DNA from: Azolla caroliniana
Taxonomy: Eukaryota > Polypodiophyta
Reading direction: 5' to 3'
Assembly (NCBI GenBank): GCA_043228905.1
Contig: JBHGNT010000001.1
Coordinates: 5,146,001-5,210,000 of the forward strand
Length of the DNA: 64,000 bases
Both the position numbers and the translations under genes were made by a program. Below are positions 46,616 through 59,294 of the stretch, in pieces (position 1 is the stretch's first letter; every line of letters begins with the position of its first letter). The notes below the pieces were generated by a model. That model was not told the origin of the DNA. It saw nothing but the letters and a program-made list of their open reading frames with translations, and made no database searches.

Positions 46616-48142
46616 TTAGCAGTGAACTACAGCACAAGCAGCCCCATTCTTGATACATGAAGGTAGATCTGGACCTCTTGACCACTCTTCTGAGATAGTA
46701 TCATAAATCAATACAAGACCTTCTTTGAGACCTCGTGTATGCCTTCCGCTACGACGTAAGAGGTCATCGATACAACCACCCACTTGAATGACGTACACTG
46801 AGGTACCTATTGAGGTGCAAGAGAATTTCAGGCGATTGTCAAGGCGAAGAGGCGAAGGGATGGGTGGGGGTTTTATCCGGGTCCATCTGTCTCTAAGTGT
46901 ATCATATTCCCAAAATGATAGTTCTACAGCATGGCTTGAAAGCATGTAGATACATGACCCGACGACCGTGCATGCAATCACACATCCCCCCGTCGGGAGT
47001 GGTTTCGTCTTTTGCCATGTATTTGTCCTTGGATCAAACAAATCCATTGAGCTTATATATGTATAAGGTTGCATACACATACCCACAACACTACTCGATT
47101 TGAGGCCACCCACAACATAAAATATGTCGTCCACGGCAACTCCCAGGCATCCATACCTTTTCCGAGGCATGTTTGCGATAGGTTCCCATTTGTCTTCTTC
47201 AGGGATATATTGTTCAGCATCCATGAGGGCGTCGCGACCAGGGTCTCTGCGGTTGGCACCTCCGGCCACATAGATCCGTCCCCGGATCGAGCAACATGCA
47301 AACTTCTTGCGAGGCAATCTCATTGGTGCTCGTCGGGTGAGTGTCTTGCTCCAAGAATCATACATAATGGTGGAGTGAAGATGAGCACCCATGGGGAGGG
47401 TATTCTTAGAATTGCAGGTGGTTGCGGTGTTGTTTTGTTGGCTAGGGATGACACCAATAATGAAGACACAGTGATTGACGACCGCGGGTTGTGCATGATG
47501 CAATGATTGAGAACCATAACACCGATGCCGGTGATGATGATTATGATGTTGATAATCAAGATTGTTCACATTTCCATCAATACCACTAGTGTACTGATCA
47601 TGGGATTCCACATAGTTGCCAGCATTTACATGACTAACTTCCAGTGGCGATGAGAGCGAGAGCGAGAGCGAAAGCCACTTGCCATCGTGTTTGCTATAAT
47701 AAATGGAGGATGAGGCACTTCCCCCAAAGACAAAGAGGAGGGGCTCAAGAGTCCCGACAAGCCTGCGCCGCTCATAGTACTCGGGCTCACGGACACAATG
47801 CTTCCACTTGTGGCACACAAGCATCATGTGGTGGAGAGAATCTCTCGGGACCCGAGCCAAGCACTCGAGGAGGACGTCATCTGGGAGTGAGTCGATCGAA
47901 GGATGAATGATGGTCTTAGTGGAGTTTGTGATGGTGTGATCATCCCCAAGTGAAGATCCTTGTAGCAATACTATCTCGATGGGTGCTTCACTCCAGCAAG
48001 CTCTCATCATTAGCCTCCTCAGCCCACCCTTCTTCCTACTGCTTCCATCCCTTCTTGTGTTTATCAGTGCAGAAGTAGTAGTAGAAGAAGATGCTTCCAT
48101 GACCTCCAATTGAGTATTGCAACATTCAAAGCTAACCATCAT
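46616..48142 (-). CDS. F-box/kelch-repeat protein, intronless
   Basis: A 508-aa single-exon protein. Residues about 84-128 form an F-box (IDSLPDDVLLECLARVPRDS, then VCHKWKHCVREPEYYERR). Kelch blades follow: LLFVFGG at about 135, then after a long His/Asn-rich insert (about 175-250) FACCSIRGRIYVAGGA, YGCLGVAVDDIFYVVGGL, SSMDLFDPRTNTWQKTKPLP, GSCIYMLSS and a last blade with VYVIQVGG and EEWSRGPDLP. Such proteins present substrates to SCF ubiquitin ligases. The insert within the propeller is unusual and low in complexity. Met2 and Met15 are alternative starts. A specific orthologue is not claimed. Closely spaced microsatellites fill the region upstream. Confidence 0.9.
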   Translation of the reverse strand: MMVSFECCNTQLEVMEASSSTTTSALINTRRDGSSRKKGGLRRLMMRACWSEAPIEIVLLQGSSLGDDHTITNSTKTIIHPSIDSLPDDVLLECLARVPRDSLHHMMLVCHKWKHCVREPEYYERRRLVGTLEPLLFVFGGSASSSIYYSKHDGKWLSLSLSLSSPLEVSHVNAGNYVESHDQYTSGIDGNVNNLDYQHHNHHHRHRCYGSQSLHHAQPAVVNHCVFIIGVIPSQQNNTATTCNSKNTLPMGAHLHSTIMYDSWSKTLTRRAPMRLPRKKFACCSIRGRIYVAGGANRRDPGRDALMDAEQYIPEEDKWEPIANMPRKRYGCLGVAVDDIFYVVGGLKSSSVVGMCMQPYTYISSMDLFDPRTNTWQKTKPLPTGGCVIACTVVGSCIYMLSSHAVELSFWEYDTLRDRWTRIKPPPIPSPLRLDNRLKFSCTSIGTSVYVIQVGGCIDDLLRRSGRHTRGLKEGLVLIYDTISEEWSRGPDLPSCIKNGAACAVVHC

Positions 48143-48476
48143 TACAAAATAGATCTCCCCTGACTCTCTCTGTGTTCTTCTTACTTACCTCTTCAGTGTC
48201 TCACAAGATCAGGAACTAATTGTAATGCTGCTTCTTAGAAGGAAGTGAGGGAGAAAGAAGACCCCTTCTGCTTTTATTTCCCCTGTTTCTTCTTTCTCTA
48301 GTAGGGGTTAGAAGTCCTCTGGTTTTTCTCTGGAGCATAGCATAGAAAGGTTTCCTTGCCTATGGAGAAGAGGAGGAAGAAGAAGACCCACATGTAGTAT
48401 GAAGATCTGAACTTAGACTTTGGGTTGAGGCATATATAGCTTTTCTGGTTGGCATCAGTTTATCTGACTACCCCTT

Positions 48477-48500
48477 CTTCTTCTTCTTCTTCTTCTTCTG
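48477..48500. repeat. (TTC)n microsatellite upstream of the kelch gene
   Basis: About eight TTC units. Confidence 0.85.
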
Positions 48501-48616
48501 CCTCACCTTCTCCTTTCTTCTTTCTTTCCTTCTTTCTTATTATACTACTACTGTTAGAACTATCCATGGCTTTTGCAGAGCAAAAGTAGAAATAAAATAC
48601 AAATAAAACAGGGGAA

Positions 48617-48675
<59 letters not shown>

Positions 48676-48692
48676 TGTGTGTGTGTGAGTGA
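48617..48692. repeat. (GA)n-(GT)n microsatellite upstream of the kelch gene
   Basis: A GA run of nearly 60 bp is followed by GT and GTGA units, about 480 bp upstream of the start codon. Confidence 0.9.
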
Positions 48693-48859
48693 GTGTGAGT
48701 GAGTGAATGAGCGAGGAGGTTTAAAAAAATTTACCCAGAAAAAACAAAATATTTTTATTTAATAGCAAAAAAAGAAGAAGAAACAAGCACAAATTTTTAT
48801 TTATGCAATGACCACCAAACAAAAAACCTGCTCCCTTTTTTTTCATTCTCTGCTTCTCT

Positions 48860-48923
48860 GTTTTGTCTCTCTTTCTGTCTTCTGCTGAATGTATGTATGT
48901 ATGTATGTATGTATGTATGTATG

Positions 48924-48954
<31 letters not shown>

Positions 48955-49140
48955 GTATGTATGTACGTACGTATGTATGTATGTATATGTGTCTTTTTGT
49001 CTCTCTTTCTGTCTTCCGGTGAATGTATGTATGTACGTATGTACGTATGTATGTACGTATGTATATGTGTCTTTTTGTCTCTCTTTCTGTCTTCTGCTGA
49101 ATGTATGTATCATGTATGTATGTATGTATATCAATATGTG
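48860..49140. repeat. Compound (ATGT)n minisatellite with higher-order units
   Basis: GTAT/ATGT runs of different lengths are each preceded by a TGTCTCTCTTTCTGTCTTC[TC]G block. The block appears three times (about 48866, 49000 and 49078), so the array has a nested repeat structure. Open frames across it on both strands are repeat artefacts. Confidence 0.88.
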
Positions 49141-49199
49141 TCTTTTTTCCCTTCAGTTTTGACCGTTGATTGATTGATTGGGTGGTGATGGTGGGCTGC

Positions 49200-52100
49200 C
49201 TTTCTCTATCCCTCCATCCGTCCAAACATGAGCATAATAATGCTGTTGGACAAACCACACCCCTTTTTTTTTTTACATGGGGAAGGCTAAGAAAGCCCCC
49301 TCTCTCTATCTCTATGTGTGGTTCACATGATGGGCATTGTTGGTGTTGCTGGTGTCCGAGTGTCGAGTGTATGTGCGTGTGTGTGTGCCCGTATTTATGA
49401 TGTGGTGTTTGCGCATGTACATGTAAATGATCACACATGTATCCTCACGATCTATATACATGGATAAAGGCCTTCTTGTAACTTGCGAGGTTGTCCTTTT
49501 TACATACATATATCTGTACCTTCTTGTTGTGTCATGATATCGATGCTTGATAAGTCTTCTCGCCGTGTCATCATACCAATGCTTGATAAATCTTCTCGGT
49601 GTGTCATGATATCGGAGCTTGAGAAATCTTCTAGAAGCCTACATGTATGTTTGTTATTGCTCATTTTCGTGATCCACGTTTCTAAAATGATTGATTTAGA
49701 GAACACATGGAAAGCCATATATCCTCGATGTCCATAGATTTTGAATCATCATTGCTGCATGCACCCCAAGTTTATGTCCCTCAAAAGTGATGTTGATGTG
49801 GGTAACAAGCAATCTTAGAGAAAAAGTTAAAAAATGCAAGAGTCTTTAACATCAAGTTCTTTTGTTGCAACTTGCATAATATCAAGGTTCATTATGATTT
49901 CCATTTATGGTTGAAGGATTGAATCAATCATAAGAGTAACGAAATGTGAGAATCCGTAATAATGGAACTAGCACATCAAGCTATCCTTACTAGGAAGGGA
50001 ACCTAAGAGTTTACACTTGTTGTTCACCAACCTTTTCTTTGTAAACATTATATATTTGTGATTGATAAAACAAGGCTTGATATCACAAAACGGTTCATTC
50101 TAATTCAACTACATGCTCTTTGCCACTTGATAGTACAAAAGTATATAAGGATATCATTGATAGGTAGTGGCATTTGGCACCTAAAATCGTTTAATTTTTT
50201 ATATGAATAAGAAATTGTGTTTCTACCTATGATTTCAATTTCCAAACTACCTTTCGGCAACATATAATCAATATGAGTTTTTTAATTTCATTTTCAATTT
50301 GCCTCCTTTTTCTTATCATCACCTCTATATTTGGATAGAATTCGATGGATTTTAACATCACTTGCATGTTATTCATATGATGCACATGCTAAATGTTATG
50401 TTAGAGGCCCAAGGGCATGTTGAGACATGCTAAATGTAATGTTGGGCAGGATTTTCCATATATATTAGATTGGTCAATAATCATATTTTAAATGACATGT
50501 CATAGAAAATCTAAATGATCTCCTTATGAGCCATTTCAATCGTCTTTATCTTTGCCATCCTCATGGGTTGTAATTCTTTCTCAATTACGTTACTGCATGT
50601 AATAACCATCAAATCGCTTAAGTGCGTGATGTTTGTCCACCTAACCAAGGTTCAATTCATATATCAATATTTCAATGTAATCAATTGGAATCCGTTTGAT
50701 TTTCATCATAAAATAAAGGAAATGTTTTCTAGTTATTGTTGTAAACGTGGTTGCATCGTAAGAGGTACAACGTTATGAGTACTGAGATGTTATTATGTAG
50801 TGACTAGTGGGTAAAAATAGAATAGAATATTCATCATTAAATTTGTAGGCGTGGGTGAAAAAAGTGTTCCTAGCATAGGATCCTGGTGCCCACCTTCTCA
50901 AACAAAAGTATACAAAAGTAAATAAAAAAAGAGAGCCTTTGCTTGGGTTGCTACATTCCCCTTTTTATCGTAGCACATATGATGAAATGTAGCCGACATT
51001 GTTTTAGCCTATTGTTTTGAGAGGTATGATATTTGGCTGAATTGAACTAGGTGATTTCAACACTAATATAGAAAGACTTGTGTTTTCCACTTAATCTATA
51101 GCGATGGATATGAAATTCACACTTTGAGATGACATTTTATGTTTCGTATTAGTTGTTTTCTGACAATGCGAATTTAAACATTTTGCTAATCTCCAAATTT
51201 CTAAAGGAAAACAGTTTGGAAAGGTAGATCCAATACTATCTATGCACAATTGTTTATAGTTTCATAATAGCATTGTTTTCTCTATATGAATATATACAAA
51301 TAATTATAGTTTCAATGATAATGATTAATCATTAAATTAACAAAAGGATTGTTTGACAACCTAAAACTAATTGTGTTGCATTGCATCAATAGGAATACAT
51401 TCACAACCACATTCAACTCACTTTCTAATACCTCAAATTTTCCCTATTCTTAAATCGAACCAATCAAATACCATCCCTCCACAAAAATCTTAGCTCAATC
51501 ATGTTGTTGCTTTTATACAAGATTGAAAGGTAGTCAATGATCTCCAATGCGCACAAAGGTAGTTTCCCAAACCCTAAACCCATTCACATGAACTAAGGTC
51601 TCACTTATTATCATCAATACCAATAATCCATATTGACAATCCAACTATTGTGCTTCACACCCACACACATGATCACATCCACCAAAGCTTCAGATCTCCA
51701 AACTTATTGAAGATGTAAACATGAAACATTGAACAATGAAATGCAATCAATACATGTCCATTGACACCACTCGTGCATAATTGTTGAGATATCAAGCTCA
51801 ACTAGGTTTAGCTATTTAGTCAACCCTGTAACTTAGTAGTTACATAACTAGACTCTAGTTATAAGTGTTGATTTTAAACCCTTAAATAGGATCTTGTACT
51901 TGTATGTAAGTGGGGATACATTCTCGATCCTCCATTACCAAGTATATTTAATATAGGACTTACATCTATGTACCTATATTCTACTCACACATATGCACCC
52001 TTGCACATGACTTATATATATGTATGTATATATCTCATTGTGGGTATTTTTGTAAGTTGATGATGCTTATTAATATAGAGGAAAGGTCTTTAGCTACACT

Positions 52101-53690
52101 CTTGTTAATTATCCCCATTTATATTATTGTTCATAAGTGTAACTTCCTCTCACATACATACGCACACATATCACATAATCTTCCGCTGCTTAACTACTCA
52201 CATAATAAGTCACTAATTAACCCTAGTTAATTACCTAATTATTAACAATAATCCTTACTTGTGAGAATTGTTTGTGACAAACAATGCCTATATAATATAT
52301 GCTACATTAAAGTGGAGTGAGTGTATAAAGCACCACGTGTGGAAGCTAGGAATAAAACCAGGACATAACAAGAATGATTATATTTTGGATTGTTTACATC
52401 AACACACGATGTGTTAGGCGAGGGGAATTTGCTTGTTTTGGGGAGAGGAAGATACAATTTTCGTAGTTTGTGGCAACATATGTGAAGCATGAATCTCCAC
52501 ACCTTTATGAAGCCATCAAAACACATTGATTTTGCAAAGAAAGGAAGTTTTTGGAATTCCCTCAATTTTTTATTGATGAAAAGGGGAGGCAAGAAGAGTA
52601 GTAAGGCATCATCCCATGAAAGTTGCAGAGTCCGGACCATCTATCTTATGTCTTTTGTAGGTTACATCAGTTTAGAACTCAACATCAAAAGAACTCACAT
52701 GATGGTGAATCATGCTACTATTTTCTAGGTGATAGACAAATAAAATGTGTAAGGTCATTGATAACTCAACATTTATTGGCTTCTTAGTATAGTGTTTTGG
52801 CATTTTTAGAGTGGTATCCATCACATGAATGGGAAGTAATACAAACTATTTGCAATTTGGAGGTAGTTGCAACATCTTGTCTTTTGGTATAGGAGGATAA
52901 GCACTCACTTCTACCACAATTTACCCATATGGCATGCTTGGGTTTGGTTAATGTATAGGATGCCATGTTGTAGATCCAAATAAAAATAACGGCATTTCGA
53001 ACAATTAGGACACGGTTTCGTGTTCCCAGAATTATCATGTTATATCATCTCAGTTGCAAGAAATGCCGACTTTACAATATCCAATTCCAAATTTGACTAT
53101 GGTTACACTTGAGGTAGAAATTCATAGAAGCTTTTGTCGAAGTAGAAATAAATCATGTGTATCATAAACTAATTGATAGGTATGCATAGATGGTAGAGCA
53201 ACTTAATAAAGAATGGTGAATAGCAAGATCGAATTGGTGGTTGCAGAGTGTGGTGCAAGCAATCTCATTTTCCTTTTCAACGCAGATGGCATTTATTTGG
53301 AGGGTCATGGTGGGTGGATTACCCATGGGGGTTGCTTTGTGAAGATAGAATATTGCTTTCTGGAATGTGTTTGTTTTGTAGAACTTCATAGGAACATAGT
53401 CGACATCGATTTATCAATTGTCCAATGAGAAGGGCTATTTGGTAATTTATATATATATAGTGGGCTTCTATAAGTGGAGTGTCAAAATCTTTGTTTCAAT
53501 GGTTGTTTGTTCCTATGTAGTCAAGAATGCCTTCTCCACATTTTGAGATAGTATTTCAATATCTAAGGTATTGGGGATTATGGCATTATTGGCGGATGAG
53601 GAATTCCTTTGTTTTTTTAAAAGATGAATATGGGGTTAAAAAATACATTTGACAATTAAAAAGCATACTAGTGATGACAATTTTCCTTAT
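49200..53690. other. Intergenic, about 4.5 kb; no gene recognised
   Basis: AT-rich, with short frames lacking domains. The segment 49,530-49,640 has three short diverged direct repeats (GTGTCATGATATCGATGCTT-like). Nothing else was identified. Confidence 0.45.
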
Positions 53691-53699
53691 TGGAAACTT

Positions 53700-54542
53700 G
53701 TGGGAGGTTGTGAGGGGAAAAATTAGAGATCGATAGGCTGTTGTTTATCACTAGGGACGACATAGGCCCCATAACAATGGATGATTGGTTGAGGCAAAAT
53801 CAGCAATATGCTTGTGGAATGCATTGTGGTGAATCTACGGAATCTATTTTGCATTTGTTTTGGATGTGTCCCAAAATCAAGCAATTCTGGAGTAAGTTGT
53901 TTTTATTACTAAGAAACCACTATGCTCGTTCTACTTTCTCGTGGGGTGCAGTATTATGGGGTGTCCTTCATGGAGATGTTATGAATTACGAACGTATGCA
54001 TGCTTCTCATGTTTTTTACTTTTCCAATGGGTACATCTATCTCACTTCATTTCCATCTGTTATTCCTCGGTTTAGAACTGAAAATCTGGTTATTTGGCGT
54101 ACTGTTACGTCACTAGCGCTGTGGACAATATGGAAAACGAGATGCGATGCTGTTTTTAATAATGCTCACATACATCTCAATAATATGCTTATTGAATTCT
54201 GGTGGTTATTTGTCCACACCATACGTGGACAATATGATGATTTGCAGGGTACAACTGATGCTCAAAGGCAACGTCAAGTGGACTTTAAGAAACGGTGGCG
54301 AGGGCTTCACTTATTTTCAGATACGTCTCCTGGTATGAAGTGGAATTATTCCATTCCTCCTTTTTTATTGCATAGCTTGTAGATGGTGTTCCATTTGTTC
54401 CTATTGTGATATCATCTGTATCATCAGATGTTGGTATTATTTTGTATTACAATAGAGGTGAGATGAAATGTCTCCCTCTGTTTTCTATATGTACATTTCT
54501 CAAGTAATTTACTAAGGTGTATCTTTTTATAATAAAAAAAAA
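53700..54542 (+). mobile_element. 3' end of a LINE (RVT zinc-binding domain), dead
   Basis: A 213-codon frame (53741-54382) encodes the zf-RVT region found at the C-terminus of plant LINE ORF2 proteins: DDIGPITMDDWLRQ, ACGMHCGESTESILHLFWMC, FW, then LALWTIWKTRCDAVFNN. The frame ends at 54382 and is followed by about 150 bp and an A-run at 54534-54542, matching a LINE 3'UTR and tail. The reverse transcriptase and endonuclease are absent, so it is a 5'-truncated or decayed copy. Confidence 0.75.
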
Positions 54543-54705
54543 CAATGGATGCATCTAGATAGAGGGACGAAGGGTGTCATGAGAACCCTCATCAATTGAT
54601 CTGTGGTGAACCCATAGGATATATCAAACATAATCCATATACATATGAATCATAATTCGACTTTCGTAATTCATGCATATTACTCTTTATGAAGAAAGAA
54701 GATTG

Positions 54706-54750
54706 TGTATACATATATATATATATATAGTCTATAGATAGATAGATAGC
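54706..54750. repeat. (AT)n and (GATA)n microsatellite
   Basis: An AT run (about 54713-54729) is followed by four GATA units, about 350 bp upstream of ISY1. Confidence 0.8.
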
Positions 54751-54971
54751 TCTAGCCTCTTATATGAACCCTGTGTATAACACATACATACATATATACA
54801 TATGTATGTCCATATGTATACATTAAGAGGGAGGGGCCAGCGTTTCGTAGTTTTACATAAATTGGGGGCCTATATTTGTAATATTTATAATTCCTGCAAA
54901 CGCTCTTCTTCTTCGATTTCCTCTGCAGGCGTGTACGTTTTCCTTCCTTCACAGAAGCAGAGCAAAGCAAC

Positions 54972-55048
54972 ACAGGCACAGGCACAGGCACAGAGCGAGA
55001 GAAACAGACAGAGACAGAGACAGAGACAGACGGACAGACAGAGAGAGT
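54972..55048. repeat. (CAGGCA)n/(CAGAGA)n tract in the ISY1 5'UTR
   Basis: CAGGCA units followed by CAGAGA/CAGACA units end about 45 bp before the ISY1 start codon. Confidence 0.8.
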
Positions 55049-55090
55049 TCGCGCGACAGAGAGGAAAGCCATCCATCAGGCCTTCCAGCC

Positions 55091-57209
55091 ATGGCTAGGA
55101 ACGAAGAGAAAGCGCAGTCCATGCTCAACAGGTTCCTGGCCTTCAAGAATGAGGAGAAGAAGAAGCCCAAGGAGAAGCGTCCGTACCTGGCGTCTCAGTG
55201 CAGGGACCTTGCAGATGCCGACAAATGGAGGCTCCAGATACTGAGAGAGATTGGGAGGAAGGTAATGGACATACAGAACCCAGGGCTCGGGGAACATCGC
55301 CTCAGGGACCTCAACGACGAGATCAACAAGCTGATCAGAGAGAAAAGCCACTGGGAAACTAGGATTTTGGAGCTAGGGGGTCCTAACTATGCACGGACAG
55401 CGCCCCGGGTCACTGATGCAGATGGGAAGGAGATTGTTGACTGCCGTGGCGCTGGGTACCGATATTTTGGTGCTGCCAAACTCCTGCCTGGTGTCCGTGA
55501 GCTCTTTGAAAAACCTCCTGAAGCCAAACGGAGGAGATCAAGGTACACATATATATGTCTGTGCGTGTTTGATTTTGGTTTTTTTGCCTCCTTTCTCGTT
55601 ATTGTCTATATACTTACACAATAATAGGAAATCCTAAAAGGGATACACTCGGTCACTTTGCAGTCACCAAGTGTCAAAATTTTCTTTGTGCAGAGGAGCC
55701 ATCTTTAGCATTGTAGATATGAAATTAAGCTGTCTTAAAAGGTGTCATATTTTTAGTTAAATTGGTGGTTTGGTTAAATCTCTATCTCCTGTGCTGTGAA
55801 ATCAATGCTAAATTGGTGGTTTAGTTTGGGTTTACTGCGCTCTGGAAGTTCCACATCCCATTGTATAGGTTTGATGTCATCGATGTTTCTATGGAGTCTA
55901 ATTCATGTAAAACTTTGTGCTCATGGTATGCATTGATCACTGCCCTCAATTGATGGGGGCATGTGTCATGGTTAGAGATAGAAGTTTGGCAGTAACTCAG
56001 AAATCCCCCTTCTCCCCCCACTGTGTATTTATGTCATTGTTTTTAATGTGTCCTTGTGGTAGATACTTTGCCAAGCAGTTCTATTCAGCAATAGATTTTT
56101 AGAACTTGATTTTCCTTGGACAATTCTTCATGTTATGTCTAAGTATGGTGATATGTTTTCTGCAACTGCTTTGTTCAATGTGTCACTTTTGTCTTTGTAT
56201 TCTACTTCACTACAAATGAAATCCAGTCAAATTTATGGCAGATTCATCTTTTCCTTCAATATGTTGCCCTGCATGAGAACTTTATTAACATCTAGATTTA
56301 AAATGATCTAAGACATATTCTTTTGTCATCTAAAAGCTATTCTCCAACAGTGTGATTACATATGTGTGTAATTACTCCTTCATTGAGACTCTCTTGGCAG
56401 GGAAGAGATAAAATGTTGTTGACAAGCTTCATTCAGACCATAGTGACCAAAGAACACATGATGTCCTGTACACATGTTTCAAACATCAGAAATGGATGAA
56501 TGCAATCGTCGTGTTTTTCTTTTATTCCTTTGAATTAAGCATTTTTCCCGAAGTTATTTTGTATAGTGAGCATGCTTTGCTCATTTGTTCAACTGTCTGC
56601 ATATTCTATAGTGAGCACGCTTTGCTCACCATACATGAACCACCATGAGTTTGTGTGTTTTTTGTAGCTAGTGGGTGGGCTTGATTGAATGTAATGACCT
56701 TGTTCACTGAGTTCATGGCATTATTGGCTGCAACTTTGTATTCTTTATTTCTGACACAAATGATCGGGATGGAAATTGGCAGGTATGAGATGTATAAACG
56801 CATTGATGCTGATTATTACGGTTACCGAGACGAAGAGGATGGAATCCTTCTGCCATTGGAGAAAGAAGCAGAGCAGGAAATGAGGTCGAAGGCAATCAAT
56901 GAGTGGAATGCGATTGAAGCCGTGAAGAATGCTGCAAAGAAAACCGTGAAGAGTGGCGATGTTGCTCGAGTGAAACCTTTGTTTTTTGATGAGGAAGAGA
57001 CACTTGACGAAGAAAATGAGAGTGATGATGAGATGAACAACAAGACGAAAACTCGAGAGTTTGTTGCTCACGTTCCATTACCTGATGAGAAAGAGATAGA
57101 GAGGATGGTTGTAGAGAAGAAGAAGCTTGAGTTGTTGAGCAAATACACTAGTGAGATTCTTGTTGAGGAACAACAGGAAGCCAAGAATCTCTTGAATATT
57201 CAACGATGA
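55091..57209 (+). CDS. ISY1: Pre-mRNA-splicing factor ISY1 homologue, 2 exons
   Basis: ISY1 is a spliceosome component (NTC-associated) that acts around the first catalytic step. Exons 55091-55542 and 56783-57209 (GT-AG, phase 2) give 292 aa. The N-terminus is strongly conserved: MARNEEKAQSMLNRFLAFK, KRPYLASQCRDLADADKWR, QNPGLGEHRLRDLNDEINKL, HWETRILELGGPNY. It continues through GAGYRYFGAAKLLPGVRELF. Exon 2 starts YEMYKRIDADYYGYRDEEDG and ends with an acidic coiled-coil-like tail (EIERMVVEKKKLELLSKY). The start fits the family (MARNEEKAQ). The intron is 1.24 kb and shows no recognisable element. Confidence 0.96.
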
Positions 57210-58631
57210 CTGGGCTGGCCGATATTTTTAGTCTGTATATTTTACATTATAAGCTTCCAAAAGGTTGTGGAATGGATCATTTTCTACATGAAATGTGTTC
57301 GATTCTGTTTGAACTCTTTAGGTTATGAAATTTTGCACTGACTTGTTTGAAAAACAGTAAACCGGGCTGACTTTTGTATGTTGTTGGTTCCAAGTTCATT
57401 GTGGTATAGTTGTGAAAAGCTGATACAGTTGTGAAATTAGGTAAATTTCTTCTAGATGGTTTAGGAGAGCATGTTAATATCTTCATAACGGTTCTGGATT
57501 TTCTTCTACAATACACATCCGCTAACTTTTGGATGTGAGCACACTATCTTACTCTGTAATAAGTATTCGAAGCAAACAACTTTTATAATCATGCTTAAAT
57601 GATGGTACACGCATACCAAAGCTATCCAAGTAGTGGTCTTAGGAACACAATCTTTACGATATGATTGAATGGAGTTAGTTAGATCGTAAAATTTTTGTCC
57701 CCAAATTATTGATGATGCCAACAAGCAATCTGTTGGGTTCATTGTCTTCTTTAGAATATCCTTGTCATGATGATGGGATGCCACCAATGTAATTGTGAAA
57801 TAGGTTTGTCAAATTCCCTTCATCATCATATGTTCTTCTAAATGCATTGGCATCCTTTATCATTACAAAAGCAGACAGCTTTCAAACTATTATTGATTGC
57901 ATGGAGAGTTTATCAAGGGCATCTGAGCCGAAAAGCAAAGTTATTATCATATGCCTATGAGATATTCTTGAACATAGAGCATCACAATGTATAGTGTAAA
58001 GTGCACTAGTTATACGAGGGGTTAGTTGGAAGTTATACAACATAAGTTCTAGTTAGTTATACTAAGGTGTAAGAGGCTTCTTCCTTAAGGGGCTATTAGT
58101 CTCCTTTGCTCGGTTAGAATGTGCAACAATATCATGCCATATGTATATATTCTCACAAACATTTGTTTTGCTGATATTACACTATAGATACTGGTTTGTT
58201 TTGCTCCTGTGCAATTATTGGATGATATAGTGTGTTGAGGTTCATACGCCGCCAAATGCTTTGTTAATGAAAAGCAAATCCACAGTTACCATTTCAGCAC
58301 AGGTTGCTTGCATTGTGTTTCTCTGGATTTTGACAAATTACACAATACCTAGGTCTTACCTTTGATGGCTATAAAAAGAGGGGCAAAGTAAAGGGATATT
58401 GTTTTTGTTTTTTTCGTATCATGAGAAAAAGTGGGCAAACATATCCTCTGGATAGCAGAAAAGGGTGTCAAAAACAAAAGAGTTTGTATGTCCATTACAT
58501 GAATAATCAAATTGTCCCACAACCCAAAGTTAGAGCCTGTACATTTTAGAATTTTTACTTGCAGAGTCTGTTTTAAGACTTAATCAGTGTGATAATTTCG
58601 TTGATCATTCTCTTACTACCAATCTTGATCC
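57210..58631. other. Intergenic; no gene recognised
   Basis: Contains the ISY1 3'UTR at the left. No credible coding frame or RNA gene. Confidence 0.5.
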
Positions 58632-59294
58632 TCATTGCTTGTCCTTGGCAACTCCCAAACACCAGGTTCCTTTCTTTCCAACAGCAGTGTAGATCTACAA
58701 AAAGTTAGTACATAGTTGGGTTTGTTGATGAAGTTTCAGAAAATAAAAACGGCTTTGGCTTTTTTATAATGGTATAATGATAAACTAAGCTCACGTGGAA
58801 CAACATACAACTTCACACTAAAAAATTTCTGATCGTAGGCCTTTCAAACCTTCCAATTTGAAAGGGAGCAGTGACAAATCTTATTATCATGTAATAATAT
58901 AAAAGGCCTCTTGCATTTCAAGGACAAAAAAATGCATTCTATTCATTCGCAAGGGTTGCATGTTTATAAGGCTTAAATGTTCACAAAATGTTTATAAGGC
59001 TTAAATCGCATCCATTCATGAAGCCAAAATGATAAAGAACACATGCTTACAAGGCTTATATCAGCAGCATTCTCTGAATCCTGGAAGTATTGAAATCGTC
59101 TATTTGCATAGAAACCAAAAGGATTTGATTCATCCATTTGCAGAGGAACAATGGTTTCAAAAGCCAATGATATTATAAACGTTGAACAAACATATATCTA
59201 TGCAGGCAGAAAGATATCCATGCAGAATGATTGCGTCACTTCCAACGGCACTATTCTTGATTTCCCTAGTGTTTCCAAACCTAGCTAATTCTTT
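58632..59294 (-). other. Unassigned exon-like segments downstream of the ferredoxin gene
   Basis: On the minus strand, 59197-59051 is open and contains VPLQMDESNPFGFYANRR then FQYFQDSENAADISL. It ends at a strong donor (CTT then GTAAGC) and joins in phase 0 to 58694-58632 (after TTTTTGTAG), which reads IYTAVGKKGTWCLGVAKDKQ and a stop. Farther upstream, TTTTGCAG at 59295 opens another frame (KELARFGNTREIKNSAVGSD), but its link to the next segment is unclear because the gap is under 100 bp. No family is recognised. They could be a small gene, 3'UTR exons of the ferredoxin transcript or chance. Confidence 0.28.

Noticed and set aside
48721-49438. Frames of 137 and 213 codons with Tyr/His/Thr repeats on the minus strand
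   Set aside because: They are translations of the ATGT minisatellite, with no domain.
55552-55624. Extension of ISY1 exon 1 past the donor (hydrophobic tail to 55624)
   Set aside because: Reading through GTACAC gives a non-conserved tail; splicing to 56783 restores the conserved YEMYKRID segment.
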